A DNA stretch of 64,000 bases from Chloroflexota bacterium (GCA_030603665.1 JAUVXJ010000009.1:1-64000), one strand, 5' to 3'. Counted from the first letter of the stretch, positions 54,252 to 63,982 are shown. Made by a program: numbers and translations. The notes: generated by a model from the letters alone, not told the origin.

Positions 54252-55254
54252 GTCCTCCCTCCAGCGGCACCCTTTCGAGGGCGAAAAGGCTCGCCAGTCC
54301 GACCACAAGCACAGTCGTTCCCAGGAGATAGGCCTGTAAGACGTCGGAGTGCATGATCAGCAGGCCCACCAGCCCCAGGGCACAACAGACTCCGTAGAGC
54401 AGGATCACCGCCTGTCTGTGAGACAGACCTAGCGAGACCAGTCGGTGTGATACGTGGTCCTGACCTGGGTTGGTGAGGGGGTTGATGCCCCGCCGCAGAC
54501 GCGAGAAAACCACCAGGGTGGTGTCGAAGATGGGCAGGCCCAGTACCACCACAGGAATCATCCAGGTGATGACATTGGGGCGGCCGGGAAAGCGCAGCTT
54601 GATGCCCACCACCGCTAGGATGAACCCCAGGAACATGCTGCCGGCATCTCCCATGAAGATGCTAGCCGGATTGAAGTTGTAGACCAGGAACCCGATGCAG
54701 ACACCCATGAGGGCCGCCGCCAGGCTCGCTACCAGATACTGGCCGTTCCAGGCCGCCAGCAGCAGAAAAAAGCCAGCGGCCACGGCTCCCACCCCCCCCG
54801 AGAGCCCATCCATGTTGTCCAGCAGATTGAGGGCGTTGGTGATGCCCAGTATCCAGATGAAGGTGATGGCCACATTGAGGGCAGGGTGCGGGAGAAAGCT
54901 TACCTGGATGCCGGAGATGATGATGATAGAGGCAGCTATGGCCTGTCCCAGCAGCTTGAGCAGGGGACGCAGGCCCCTTCGATCATCCCAGATGCCCAAG
55001 AAAGACACGATGGTCGCACCGACGAAGATTCCGATCGCCTGGGAGACTACCCACCCTTCGCCGAAAACGAGCAGGGCTATGATGAAACCTGCGTAGATGG
55101 CTACCCCTCCGAGCAGTGGGACCGGGGTCAGATGGAGCCGTCGGGCATCCGGTTGGTCAACAATTCCCAGGCGGTTGGCGATGCGGCGGATGACGGGTGT
55201 AGTTCCGAGCACCAGGATCAAGGCGCTGGCGAAAATGAGGACAAGGTTGATCAC
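54232..55254 (-). CDS. WecA/TagO/MraY-family polyprenyl-phosphate sugar-1-phosphate transferase
   Basis: Encodes 340 residues with about eleven membrane segments. The Mg-binding FLGIWDDRRGLRP, the NALNLLDNMDGLSGG motif, FMGDAGSMFLG and HVSHRLVSLGLSHRQAV (the UDP-sugar binding His box) place it with WecA rather than MraY. It starts lipid-linked glycan synthesis at the inner face of the membrane. GTG 55254 overlaps the ligase stop as GTGA. Confidence 0.92.
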   Translation of the reverse strand: MINLVLIFASALILVLGTTPVIRRIANRLGIVDQPDARRLHLTPVPLLGGVAIYAGFIIALLVFGEGWVVSQAIGIFVGATIVSFLGIWDDRRGLRPLLKLLGQAIAASIIIISGIQVSFLPHPALNVAITFIWILGITNALNLLDNMDGLSGGVGAVAAGFFLLLAAWNGQYLVASLAAALMGVCIGFLVYNFNPASIFMGDAGSMFLGFILAVVGIKLRFPGRPNVITWMIPVVVLGLPIFDTTLVVFSRLRRGINPLTNPGQDHVSHRLVSLGLSHRQAVILLYGVCCALGLVGLLIMHSDVLQAYLLGTTVLVVGLASLFALERVPLEGGHGGPRA

Positions 55255-58200
55255 TGGCCCATCGCCTCTAGCTGGGCGATGATGCTGTCCCAGCCTGGCT
55301 TCTCTTCCTCGCTTGCCAATTGGCGCGCGATCTTGGCTTCTGTCAGGGCATCCTCTACGCGGCCCATGTCACGGTAGATGATCGCCAGGTTGCGATGTGC
55401 CTGGTAGTTGTTGGGGGATAGCTGTATGGCTCTCAGGCAGTGTTCCGCAGCCTGTTCCAGCATTCCTTGTTGACCGCGGATCGTGCACAGCTGGATGTGT
55501 GGCGTCACCTGGCCTGGTTGGAGCTCCAGGGCTTTCTCGTAGGCCTCGGCTGCGCTCTCCATATCCCCCGCCATGGTGTACGCGTCTCCCAGCAGGAGAT
55601 GGGTCTGCAAGAACTCCGGGTCCAGGGCCACGGACTCGAGATATTTGTCGATGGCCTCGTCGTATCTCCCGACAACGAGGTAGACCAGGCCCCATTCGTT
55701 GTAGAGCAGAGCGTTCTGCGGGCTCAATGTGGTGGCATCTCCGTAGTATCTGACCGCTTGATCCCACCTCTCCTGTCTCTGCTGAGGTTCGGTGCTGTAT
55801 TCCGCCCACACCCGGAACGCGCGTCCCAGGTTGGCCGAGTGATCGGTGTTCAGCAGGTTGATCTCCCTGGCTCTGGTCAGCACCGCGAATACACTGCGGA
55901 AGAGACTGTCTCTGTCTAGGGACGCCACCTCCTGAGGGGTCAGATTGAGCAGATCTTCGATGGAGTCCATCTCGACAGACATGCGCCCCTCGTCTGTATC
56001 GATGGATTTTATCTTCTCCAGCAGGGCTCGCGCCATGAACAGATGGTACCAGTCCTGCTCGGGAGCCAGGCGGATGCTCTCCTCATACAGTGCTATGCTC
56101 GCATCCCACTGCCCCCGTTCGTCCCAGTTCAGGCCCTGCTTGTACAGGATGTCGGCCCTCACGAGATTCAAGTTGGCGGACTGTATCAAGACGAAGGCAC
56201 CGACCACCAGGAAGGGCAGTATTACGGCGCTGGGCCAGTGGCAGAGCCGTGGGGCCGCTTTGCTTCTGCGAGCAGCCTGAGCCACAGCAACCAGTATGAT
56301 GACGGTGAAGACCAGGACGTAGTAGATGGTGACCGTGTTGGTCAGTGTTCTGGAGTAGTCAAGTAGCTCGGCCACCGTTTCGATCTGGGGTTCGTAGTTG
56401 ACGATGGAGTAGTGGATGCTGCTGGAGATGGCAAAGATGCCGAGGCTGATGATGAAGTATGCTAGCAGGGGGGCAGCAACTCCGGCTTCAATAGCTCGTG
56501 CGGGGTGTCTGCGCCGCTCGAACATGATGACGGCACCACCGGATAGCCATGTCAGGACGAACAGCCAGGGGACGCTATACCCCCCGGCGGCGGGGTTAAA
56601 AACGCCGGTGATGTGGTCGTAGCCCAGAGTGGCCATCACCAACCCCATCAGGATGGACAGTGTGACCACGTCCCCGGCCCCTCGCCACCACGATTTGAGT
56701 CGTGCATATCGCTGTCCTTGCGCCCTGGCTTTGCGGCGGCGACGGCTTCTCTGAGATCTCCCGGAACTTGATTGCGGCTGGGGCGCCTGCTCAGCACTGG
56801 CTTCGGTTTCGGTGCGCTCCCATAGGGAGAGGCCTGTGATCACCAGCAAGGCACAGTACAGCCAGAAGTAGGTCCTGGTGGCGGCGATGGCGATTCCGAA
56901 GTGAATCTCGATGAAGTGGGCGACTATGGCCGAGAACAGCGCGATCAGCAGAATCTGGTCTCGGAACGAGACATCGTAGACCTCGCGCTTGGTGCGCTGG
57001 GCAAGGGCGTGGATGACCAGGTAGGTCAGAAATCCGAAGGTGATGCCGACCGCAAGGGCGACCCCGGAGAATCTCCAGGTTCCCTCCAGCAGCCTGGCAC
57101 CCACAGCGAAGAGAACGCCACCCAGGATCCAGAGGATGATGTAGATGATGCGCTGTCTTCGATCCGTGGCGAAGCCCAACCACTTGAGGCCGTAGTAGAA
57201 CAGACTGGCGAAGAGGAACATATAGGAGAAGAAGCCGATCCATCCCGTCATGGCCAGGGCGTCGAAGGTTTCGTTGTGTGCGCGGTCCGGAGAGGCGTTG
57301 CGGGCTTCGTAGTGAGCCAAATCAGGGGGATAGAACCGGTTGTAGGCCACGAACATGGATTCCGGCCCGTAACCAACAAGCGGGCGTATCGCGTTTAGGC
57401 CATCCTGCTGATCCGGGGGCAATCCGATGGGCTCGTGAGGGCTGATGAGATCGATCACCCCCTCCCAGATGAGAACCCTTACCTTGCCGGTGCCTGTCTC
57501 CGTCTGGAAAATCTGTCCTAGACGACCGACGTAAGGGATCTGGCGCAACGAGGCCAGAGGTGTGTCAGGTACGTTGAGCATGACCAGGAACAGGATGCCT
57601 GCGATCGCCGCGGCGACTGCACCTGTCCAGAGCCATGTGATCCGGCGCCTCACGCCAAGAATGAAGACGAAGACGAACAGCCCCACCAGCAGCCCTATCC
57701 AGGGCCCTCGGCTCTTGGTGAAGAAGATGCAGATCAGTTGGATGCTAAGCACGAAGCCGTACAAGACTCCCAGCATATGGGGGCCAACGAGTTCATCGCG
57801 GAAGGTGAACCAGAAGGAGACCACGAAGAGGACCATCATTGCTCCGAGAGCGAGGAACTCTGTAGTCACACTCCCGGTCACGACCACATAGTTCAGCCGG
57901 AAGATGAGCAGGAGGAAGTACGACAAGGAAAGGGACTGCCCGGCAAAGAGAAGCACGAGGCGTGCCGTGCGGACTGCGTTTGGGAGGCGCAGGCGGGCCG
58001 AGATAAGCGTGGAGAAAAGCACCATAGACAGCGAGGCCAACAAACCGCTGATCAGCAGGGCGTAGTAGCTTGGCCCCCCGGCCACGTGGTCAACATCGGA
58101 CAGGAAGAAGAGCTGGTATCCGAAGATGAAAGTGAGACACAGAGCCTCGAGGGTGAGCAGCAGCATGTAGGCAACGGTCCAGAGGGTGCCCGGTGCGCCC

Positions 58201-58964
58201 CGCGCATCGTCTTCTTCGAGCGAGGCAGCCTCCTCCAAGGTCCGCAGGTTGATGATGAACCGGCCAATGGTTATAGGCACGACCATGATCAGGTAGGCTG
58301 CTACGAAGATGGCGTTGCCCATATTTGACGCCACCCGGACCGTCACGTCGCCACCCCACGGCAGAGGGTCGAGTTGGAAATGCTGGATGATGCCATAGAG
58401 GGCTATGGGCAGGCTGGTGACGATGATCACAGTGAGAAGACGTTCCAGTTGCTGCCGCGACCGGAGTGTGTTCAGCATCAGCAGGAAGATCACTACGTAG
58501 GACACGAACGTGTAGGTGCCCTGCAACCGCGGATAGGAGCCCCAGAAGCTGATCTTCGGGACCACAGAAGTGACAGTGGTCAGGAAGTAGACGCCCACCA
58601 TGACCAGCGTAGGGATCACGAGAGGCATCCCCAAGAAGGTTCTCAAACCGCCTGAGCCCTCCGCATCCGGACTCCTCGATCGCCCGATACGCTCTTCAAT
58701 GGACTTGAGCAGCCAAGCCACGATCATGATGAGCGTTATGGAGCGCAGTAGACTCAGCTTGTCTGGCTCGAACACGCGGCTGCTGTGGACGTTGAAGAAC
58801 AGGGGAACGACTATGGCCGCTGCCAGCCAGCCGGCTTCGATGATCTTGTCGCAGAAGATGGACAACTTGGTCTGCATGCTTGGTTCTACCTGGATGCCTG
58901 CTTGGTTAGAGGGGCTCTTGTGGCCTGAGACCTCGGCAGTCTCGATCTGACTGCCCTCATGCAC
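55251..58964 (-). CDS. Giant O-antigen ligase/polymerase-like protein with C-terminal TPR
   Basis: Encodes 1,237 residues. Up to about residue 970 there are around twenty membrane segments. The Wzy/WaaL core is near 520-600, with GYGPESMFVAYNRFYPP, then DRAHNETFDALAMTGWIGFF. A second membrane block follows after an Arg-rich loop (about 745-775). The last 260 residues hold TPR units (GLVYLVVGRYDEAIDKYLE, LLGDAYTMAGDMESAAEAYEK). It is several times larger than a normal ligase (about 400). It joins or polymerises lipid-linked sugars, with the TPR as a protein-binding arm. It overlaps the epimerase gene by 8 bases. Confidence 0.88.
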   Translation of the reverse strand: MHEGSQIETAEVSGHKSPSNQAGIQVEPSMQTKLSIFCDKIIEAGWLAAAIVVPLFFNVHSSRVFEPDKLSLLRSITLIMIVAWLLKSIEERIGRSRSPDAEGSGGLRTFLGMPLVIPTLVMVGVYFLTTVTSVVPKISFWGSYPRLQGTYTFVSYVVIFLLMLNTLRSRQQLERLLTVIIVTSLPIALYGIIQHFQLDPLPWGGDVTVRVASNMGNAIFVAAYLIMVVPITIGRFIINLRTLEEAASLEEDDARGAPGTLWTVAYMLLLTLEALCLTFIFGYQLFFLSDVDHVAGGPSYYALLISGLLASLSMVLFSTLISARLRLPNAVRTARLVLLFAGQSLSLSYFLLLIFRLNYVVVTGSVTTEFLALGAMMVLFVVSFWFTFRDELVGPHMLGVLYGFVLSIQLICIFFTKSRGPWIGLLVGLFVFVFILGVRRRITWLWTGAVAAAIAGILFLVMLNVPDTPLASLRQIPYVGRLGQIFQTETGTGKVRVLIWEGVIDLISPHEPIGLPPDQQDGLNAIRPLVGYGPESMFVAYNRFYPPDLAHYEARNASPDRAHNETFDALAMTGWIGFFSYMFLFASLFYYGLKWLGFATDRRQRIIYIILWILGGVLFAVGARLLEGTWRFSGVALAVGITFGFLTYLVIHALAQRTKREVYDVSFRDQILLIALFSAIVAHFIEIHFGIAIAATRTYFWLYCALLVITGLSLWERTETEASAEQAPQPQSSSGRSQRSRRRRKARAQGQRYARLKSWWRGAGDVVTLSILMGLVMATLGYDHITGVFNPAAGGYSVPWLFVLTWLSGGAVIMFERRRHPARAIEAGVAAPLLAYFIISLGIFAISSSIHYSIVNYEPQIETVAELLDYSRTLTNTVTIYYVLVFTVIILVAVAQAARRSKAAPRLCHWPSAVILPFLVVGAFVLIQSANLNLVRADILYKQGLNWDERGQWDASIALYEESIRLAPEQDWYHLFMARALLEKIKSIDTDEGRMSVEMDSIEDLLNLTPQEVASLDRDSLFRSVFAVLTRAREINLLNTDHSANLGRAFRVWAEYSTEPQQRQERWDQAVRYYGDATTLSPQNALLYNEWGLVYLVVGRYDEAIDKYLESVALDPEFLQTHLLLGDAYTMAGDMESAAEAYEKALELQPGQVTPHIQLCTIRGQQGMLEQAAEHCLRAIQLSPNNYQAHRNLAIIYRDMGRVEDALTEAKIARQLASEEEKPGWDSIIAQLEAMGQ

Positions 58965-59904
58965 CCGCCTCGGAACTGGATGAAGCCATCTTCTCGTAGT
59001 GCCTCAGCATGAGGCGCAAGCCTTCATCAATCTCAACCTTGGCCTGAAACCCCAGCACCTTCCGGGCCAGCTCGGTTTCCGCCACTAGGCGTGACACGCC
59101 TCCACTCTGACCAGGATTGTGCAGGGATAGAGCCCTCCGCCCGAGAAGATTCTCCATCTTCTTCAGCAGGTCGTTGATACTCACTTCGCGACCTGTTCCG
59201 ATGTTGAGAATGAAGCCATTGACATTGTTGGTCAACCCGGCTGTCGTGAGGGCGTTGACCACATCGCTGATGTGAATGAAGTCTCGGGTCTGCTTGCCGC
59301 TGCCGAAGATGGTTGGAGTGCTTCCTGCCAGCGCTTGCCTGATGAAGTGAGGAATCACAGGCGGGTGCGACGGCGGGACTGCCTGCCCCGGCCCGTAGGC
59401 ATTGAAGATGCGGAGCATGACCACCTCTATGTCGTACAGGGCACCAAGCGCAGACAGATAGTACTCGGACGCGATCTTGGAGACCGCGTAGGGGTTGGGC
59501 GGGCGCACGAGAGCGGTCTCTTTCACCGGCTGCTCGTCTTGGTCGCCGTAGACGGTGCCTGACGATGCCAGCACGACCCTACGTACCCCAGCGTCTCTGG
59601 CTGCGGTCATCAGGCTCACGGTGCCGCCCACGTTCACCTCGTTGTATTCCACCGGATACAGTATCGACTCGGAGACCGAGACTCTGGCTGCCAGGTGAAA
59701 GACGACCTCCACCTCTCTCAGCAGTGTCCACAGCTTGGGGATGTCGCGCACCTCCCCTCGGGTGAACGCAACCGCGTTGTCCAGCGCCGAGGGGTCCCCG
59801 GAACTCAGGTCATCGATGACCCGGACGCGGTGTCCAAGACTAACCAGATGATTGGCCAGGGCCGAGCCTATGAAACCAGCGCCACCTGTCACCAGGATCT
59901 TCAT
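58957..59904 (-). CDS. NAD-dependent sugar epimerase/dehydratase, GalE-like
   Basis: Encodes 315 residues of an extended SDR enzyme. The Rossmann motif GGAGFIGSALANHL begins at residue 7 and the catalytic Tyr-Lys pair is in PYAVSKIASEYY (about 155). RDFIHISDVVNALT is a further family motif. Likely substrates are UDP- or dTDP-hexoses. It overlaps both neighbours and is not identical in type to the epimerase that precedes it. Confidence 0.9.
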   Translation of the reverse strand: MKILVTGGAGFIGSALANHLVSLGHRVRVIDDLSSGDPSALDNAVAFTRGEVRDIPKLWTLLREVEVVFHLAARVSVSESILYPVEYNEVNVGGTVSLMTAARDAGVRRVVLASSGTVYGDQDEQPVKETALVRPPNPYAVSKIASEYYLSALGALYDIEVVMLRIFNAYGPGQAVPPSHPPVIPHFIRQALAGSTPTIFGSGKQTRDFIHISDVVNALTTAGLTNNVNGFILNIGTGREVSINDLLKKMENLLGRRALSLHNPGQSGGVSRLVAETELARKVLGFQAKVEIDEGLRLMLRHYEKMASSSSEAGA

Positions 59905-60869
59905 CTCTTGTCCCTGAACCAGTTGATGGTCCGCTCCAAACCCTTGGCCAGCGGTACCTGGGCCCTGAAACGGAGAACCCTTTCGGCCTTCTCTACCGCT
60001 GGCACCCGGCGCCTCGTATCTTCGAAGAGCTTCCCGTACTCCGCCTCGTAGGGTACAGATGTGATCTCCGAGGAGGAGCCGGTTGCATCCCGTACGGTCT
60101 CCGCAAGCTGGTGGATCGTCGTCTCTTCGGCCCGTGCGATATTCAGGACTTCTCCGTTAGCGGCGTCAACTGTAGCTGCCAGTACTGTTCCCTCCACGGT
60201 GTCATCGATGTACGTGAAACACCGGCTTTGCTGGCCGTCGCCGTGGACGGTGATCGGCTGACCGTCGAGGGCCTGATTGATGAACTTGGCCACAACGCTG
60301 CCGTAGCCATGCGGATCTAGCCGCGGTCCGTAGGAATTGAAGTAGCGAACGATGGCTACTGGCAGCCCCTTCTGCCGATGGTAGGCCAGAGCCAGGTGCT
60401 CATCGAGCGCTTTGCCTGTGGAGTAGCACCATCGAGAGACCTGCGTGGTCCCAAGTACGCGATCGTCGTCTTCGTCCAGGCGAGGCACCGCGCCCTTGCC
60501 ATACACTTCGGATGAGGAGGCCAACACCGCTCTGCGCTTGGACTTGGCTGCTGCCTCAAGTACCACACCCGTGCCCCACACGTTGGTGATCATCGTTTGC
60601 AGGGGGTCGTTCAGGACGTGCTTCACCCCGACCACGGCTGCCAGATGGTAGATCGCGTCGCACTGGTCTACGAGATCTCCTATCAGACGTGCGTCGAGGA
60701 TATCGCCCTCGACGAAGCTGAATCGCGAGTTCTCGAAGTTGTGCTGCATATTGGCAACCTTGCCCAGCGAGAGGTCATCCACCACCACCACAGTGTGTCC
60801 TTCAGCCAGGAGTCTATCGGCCAGATGCGAGCCTATGTACCCCGCTCCGCCCGTGACCAGCACTCTCAT
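59901..60869 (-). CDS. NAD-dependent sugar epimerase/dehydratase, UDP-glucuronate/GalE-like
   Basis: Encodes 322 residues. GGAGYIGSHLADRL starts the NAD-binding fold; the active-site pair is in CYSTGKALDEHLAL (about 153). RCFTYIDDTVEGTVLA is the family motif of the C-terminal part. It resembles UDP-glucuronate decarboxylase or epimerase-type SDRs. It overlaps the next gene by 4 bases and its ATG overlaps the stop of the candidate ORF upstream. Confidence 0.9.
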   Translation of the reverse strand: MRVLVTGGAGYIGSHLADRLLAEGHTVVVVDDLSLGKVANMQHNFENSRFSFVEGDILDARLIGDLVDQCDAIYHLAAVVGVKHVLNDPLQTMITNVWGTGVVLEAAAKSKRRAVLASSSEVYGKGAVPRLDEDDDRVLGTTQVSRWCYSTGKALDEHLALAYHRQKGLPVAIVRYFNSYGPRLDPHGYGSVVAKFINQALDGQPITVHGDGQQSRCFTYIDDTVEGTVLAATVDAANGEVLNIARAEETTIHQLAETVRDATGSSSEITSVPYEAEYGKLFEDTRRRVPAVEKAERVLRFRAQVPLAKGLERTINWFRDKR

Positions 60870-61258
60870 CTTCTCTCACCGCCGTGGCAAGCGCTTCCAT
60901 GATTTGCTCGTTCCAGCCGGCTCACGGCATCGGCGCCATCGCTGTGCGTGGCCGATGATTCTCCTCGCGGTACACTGTCCCGAAGGGAGCCTCCCTCCCC
61001 TGTTGGCTGGGCGACATGATGCAGCGTATGAGTCAGCGGTTCCAGGGGATGTGATTGTGGCACAGAGCGAGACCCTTGGCGAAGCTGTCTGTCCAGCGAC
61101 AGGGTGTTGGCCCCTTGACGATCACCAACTCCTATTGTGTGGTGGTCATCGCTGGTGGAGAAACCGGATAAGACTATTCTTTGGGGTGGACATCGCGTGG
61201 TGTGCTCGATGATCTTGACGAGTCCACCCGGCAACTCCTCCTTGGTCGGCCGCCGCAT
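60866..61258 (-). CDS. Candidate small ORF leading the polysaccharide operon
   Basis: Encodes 130 residues starting MRRPTKEELPGGLVKIIEH. No family recognised; the second half is rich in His, Ser and Gly and looks low in structure. Three things support it: AGGGGAG two bases before the ATG, a promoter about 32 bases upstream, and a stop that overlaps the next gene as ATGA. Against it is the unusual composition. Could be chance. Confidence 0.35.
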   Translation of the reverse strand: MRRPTKEELPGGLVKIIEHTTRCPPQRIVLSGFSTSDDHHTIGVGDRQGANTLSLDRQLRQGSRSVPQSHPLEPLTHTLHHVAQPTGEGGSLRDSVPRGESSATHSDGADAVSRLERANHGSACHGGERR

Positions 61259-61490
61259 GGCTCCCCTGGTGTTCGATTGCCACCTTATGCTCGCAAATCA
61301 TAGTCCACTTGGGGGAACTAATCAACCTTGCATGCCCAGGCAGATACGGGGATCTGGGGCCCACTTAGCGTCGTGTGTGCCGTGAGGGGCGGACGGGAGC
61401 AGCCAGACCCGGGCGCGCTGCATGCCAGAGGCGGCGACCCTGCTGGTGGGAGGGTTCGGGCACCCGGGCGAGGCGTGGCTGTTTCTCTAC
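61259..61490. other. Intergenic region upstream of the polysaccharide operon
   Basis: About 230 bases between the GT4 gene end and the candidate ORF. Apart from the promoter at 61297-61325 nothing was recognised; no U-tract terminator follows the GT4 gene. Confidence 0.45.
61297..61325 (-). promoter_or_regulatory. Putative promoter of the polysaccharide operon
   Basis: Minus-strand TTGATT (61325-61320), 17 bases, TATGAT (61302-61297). The start would be near 61290. Confidence 0.55.
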
Positions 61491-62630
61491 TCAGTCTCCG
61501 CGTAGCAGGCTCTGGTAGAGGTTCACCACTCTGTCTATCATGATCTCGTGGGAGAACTCCAGCTTGGCCCGCCCCCTTGCCCTCTCGCCCATTTCGGCTC
61601 GCAGTTGGTTGTCGCTCAAGAGGCGCTTGATAGCCTGTGCCAGAGCTTCGGGGTCTCGGGGGGGCACTACCAGACCCGTTTCCCCGTCAAGGTTTACGTA
61701 GGACGTCCCTGTGCCCAGTTCTGTGGAAACGACGGGGTTGCCACAAGCCATGGCCTCCACTTGCACCACGCCGAAGGCCTCGCTGCGGTGGGAAGCAGGG
61801 AGCACAAAGAGGTCGCAGGCTTGATAGTAGGCAGGCAAACGCTCATCGTGCACACGTCCCTCGAAGAACACCTTGTCGGCCAGACCCAGCTGGGTGGCCA
61901 GAGACTGCCACTCTTCTGCCATGGGCCCGGAACCTACCACCACGAGCCTGGCGTCGATCTCTTTCATAGCCTCGATGAGATACTCGAGACCCTTGTAGTA
62001 GCGTAGAAGACCCACGAAGAGGAGTAGAGGGGGACCGTACTGCTGCCTGAGCCTTTCGACTTCCTCGCTCTGCGCTTTGAGGAACGGTCCCATGTCGATA
62101 CCCAGCGGGATCACTGTGCATTTCTGGGCGACCTGGCTGAGTTGAGGTGAGGTCCGGACGTAGTTCGGGCTGGTGGCGATGATGCTGTCCGCCTTGGCCA
62201 GAATCCGCTGTATGAACGGCTTGTATAGCTTGAGGAGACTTTTCTGCCGGACTATGTCGCTGTGGTAGGTGATGACGGTCTTTCCACGTCGTCCGGAGAG
62301 CAGGTGGGCCATCTCGCCCCAAGGGTATGGGAAGTGGAGATGCGTGATGTCAGCTTCGAGGCGCCAAATCCATGAGAACAGGGCTGGGCTGATGGGCGTG
62401 GATGCCAGGGTCGCGAGTCGGCCCGCCTTGATGACCTTGACCCCGTCAATGTCTGTGATTTCAGTCCTGCGTGTGCGACTGGTGACTAGAACGATAGGCT
62501 CCAGCCCTCGCGCCACAGCCCCTCGTGCCAGCAGCCTGATGTGGTTCTCCATACCACCCACAACAGGATAGTAATCCTTGTAGACGTGCAGTATCCTCAA
62601 CGGCCTTTCCTTCGACCGATGGGCTGGCAC
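61491..62630 (-). CDS. GT4-family glycosyltransferase
   Basis: Encodes 379 residues of a GT-B enzyme. ILHVYKDYYPVVGGMENHIRLLA is the N-terminal donor/acceptor motif, and EAFGVVQVEAMACGNPVVST holds the E-x7-E motif of GT4. It transfers a nucleotide-sugar to a lipid or glycan acceptor. GTG 62630 starts 6 bases after the radical SAM stop with GAGG between, so the two are one transcript. Confidence 0.9.
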   Translation of the reverse strand: MPAHRSKERPLRILHVYKDYYPVVGGMENHIRLLARGAVARGLEPIVLVTSRTRRTEITDIDGVKVIKAGRLATLASTPISPALFSWIWRLEADITHLHFPYPWGEMAHLLSGRRGKTVITYHSDIVRQKSLLKLYKPFIQRILAKADSIIATSPNYVRTSPQLSQVAQKCTVIPLGIDMGPFLKAQSEEVERLRQQYGPPLLLFVGLLRYYKGLEYLIEAMKEIDARLVVVGSGPMAEEWQSLATQLGLADKVFFEGRVHDERLPAYYQACDLFVLPASHRSEAFGVVQVEAMACGNPVVSTELGTGTSYVNLDGETGLVVPPRDPEALAQAIKRLLSDNQLRAEMGERARGRAKLEFSHEIMIDRVVNLYQSLLRGD

Positions 62631-62636
62631 AGATCC

Positions 62637-63398
62637 TCAGTATGCCCTTACCGGGATGCCAGTCCTCTCACTCGCGCGGCAGGCCAGGCTTTCCAGAGCC
62701 TCTTTGGGGACCCGCTCCACGCCACTCTCGGCCACCGGTCGCTCGGCGGTGTATATTTGGACCTCTTCTGGCGACAAGCGAGCGAGCGTGGTCAGCCATG
62801 CTTCACGGGGCTCTCCCTCGAGGTTCTGAATCTCTCCGGAAACGATCATGCTCTGGATGATGAGCCTGGGCAAGGATGCCAGGCCCTCCACTATCTTCTC
62901 AAAGGTTACTCCTGGAGCCGGTCGGCTGATCTGGCCTAGCGTGACCGGGTCGCCGGCGTCGAGCTTCATTATTGGATCATCCAGTTGCTCCAGCGCCTTC
63001 TTGATCTCAGGGTGGTGGATTCGGGACGAGTTGGACAGAACGGCTACCCTGGTCCCGGGACACGCCCTGTCTCTGAGGCGGATCACCCCTGCCACTATCT
63101 GTGGAAACTCTGGATGCAGTGTGGGCTCTCCGTTACCTGAGAAAGTGAGGTAGTCCGGAGGTGTCTGCAGGGTCTTGATCGCCTCGTGCACCTTGACCAA
63201 GACGGTGTCCACGGGAGGAAATCCGGTCTGCTTGCCGGCTCCGGACACAGCCTCGGCGGACCCGTACTGGCAGTAGATGCAGTCGAACGTGCAGATCTTG
63301 CGACTTGCGGGCAGCAGGTTAATACCCAGAGAGCGGCCCAGTCGCCTGGAATTCACTGGGCCGTAGAGCACGTCTCTCTGGAGTTCCAGGACCGACAC
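62637..63398 (-). CDS. Radical SAM protein (COG0731-like)
   Basis: Encodes 253 residues. The cluster motif is C-x3-C-x2-C in CTFDCIYCQYG (about residues 36-44); LTFSGNGEPTLHPEF is the second SAM-binding motif. Related proteins are uncharacterised Fe-S oxidoreductases similar to wybutosine-type enzymes. GTG 63398 follows AGGAGGAG. It is paired with the GT4 gene; a link in function is not clear. Confidence 0.88.
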   Translation of the reverse strand: MSVLELQRDVLYGPVNSRRLGRSLGINLLPASRKICTFDCIYCQYGSAEAVSGAGKQTGFPPVDTVLVKVHEAIKTLQTPPDYLTFSGNGEPTLHPEFPQIVAGVIRLRDRACPGTRVAVLSNSSRIHHPEIKKALEQLDDPIMKLDAGDPVTLGQISRPAPGVTFEKIVEGLASLPRLIIQSMIVSGEIQNLEGEPREAWLTTLARLSPEEVQIYTAERPVAESGVERVPKEALESLACRASERTGIPVRAY

Positions 63399-63450
63399 TA
63401 TCTCCTCCTAATATGGCCGCTCCAGATCATGGTGGGGAAGCCCTGTCCGA

Positions 63451-63480
63451 TTGGTCAAGTCGAACGGAATGCTGTATAAT
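63451..63480 (+). promoter_or_regulatory. Putative promoter of the cyclophilin-like gene
   Basis: TTGGTC (63451-63456), 18 bases, TATAAT (63475-63480). The -35 is poor. The leader before 63587 would be about 100 bases. Confidence 0.5.
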
Positions 63481-63586
63481 AGTCCGGCGCCAAGGCTGCA
63501 GTGGAGAGAACCGAGCGAGGCAACCGGCCTCTCTGGGACGGGCTCCACACCGGGAATGATTATAGCACAGACGATGGGGGACGAAA

Positions 63587-63982
63587 ATGGTCCGCCGTAT
63601 TGAGATAGCGGCAGGTGAGGTCACCGTAGACGCCGAGCTGAATGAGTCCCAGACAGCTCAAGCTGTATGGGATGGGTTGCCCATCGAGGGAGCAGTGAAC
63701 ACATGGGGGGACGAGATATACTTCTCGACCCCTCTGGCTTTGCAGCAGGAGAAGGGTCAAGAGGTCGTGGAGTTGGGCGACTTGGGGTATTGGCCTCCAG
63801 GAAAGGCCATCTGCGTGTTTTTCGGGCCGACTCCTGCTAGCCGAGGCGACGAGATTCGGCCCGCCAGCGCCGTGACCGTCTTCGGTCGCGTCATCGGTGA
63901 TGCCACCGTGCTGAGGCGGGTAGAGGATGGCGTTCAGGTTACCGTGCGACGTAGCGAGGAACAGGGACCTAGCTCCGGGTAG
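63587..63982 (+). CDS. Cyclophilin-like fold protein (TM1367/DUF369 type)
   Basis: Encodes 131 residues. VWDGLPIEGAVNTWGDEIYFSTPL, DLGYWPPGKAICVFFGPTPAS and the VTVFGRVIGD segment match the small cyclophilin-like family (PF04126), whose members lack proven isomerase activity. ATG 63587 is preceded by GGGGGACGAAA. It is the last gene of the window and ends 18 bases before it. Confidence 0.85.
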   Translation: MVRRIEIAAGEVTVDAELNESQTAQAVWDGLPIEGAVNTWGDEIYFSTPLALQQEKGQEVVELGDLGYWPPGKAICVFFGPTPASRGDEIRPASAVTVFGRVIGDATVLRRVEDGVQVTVRRSEEQGPSSG

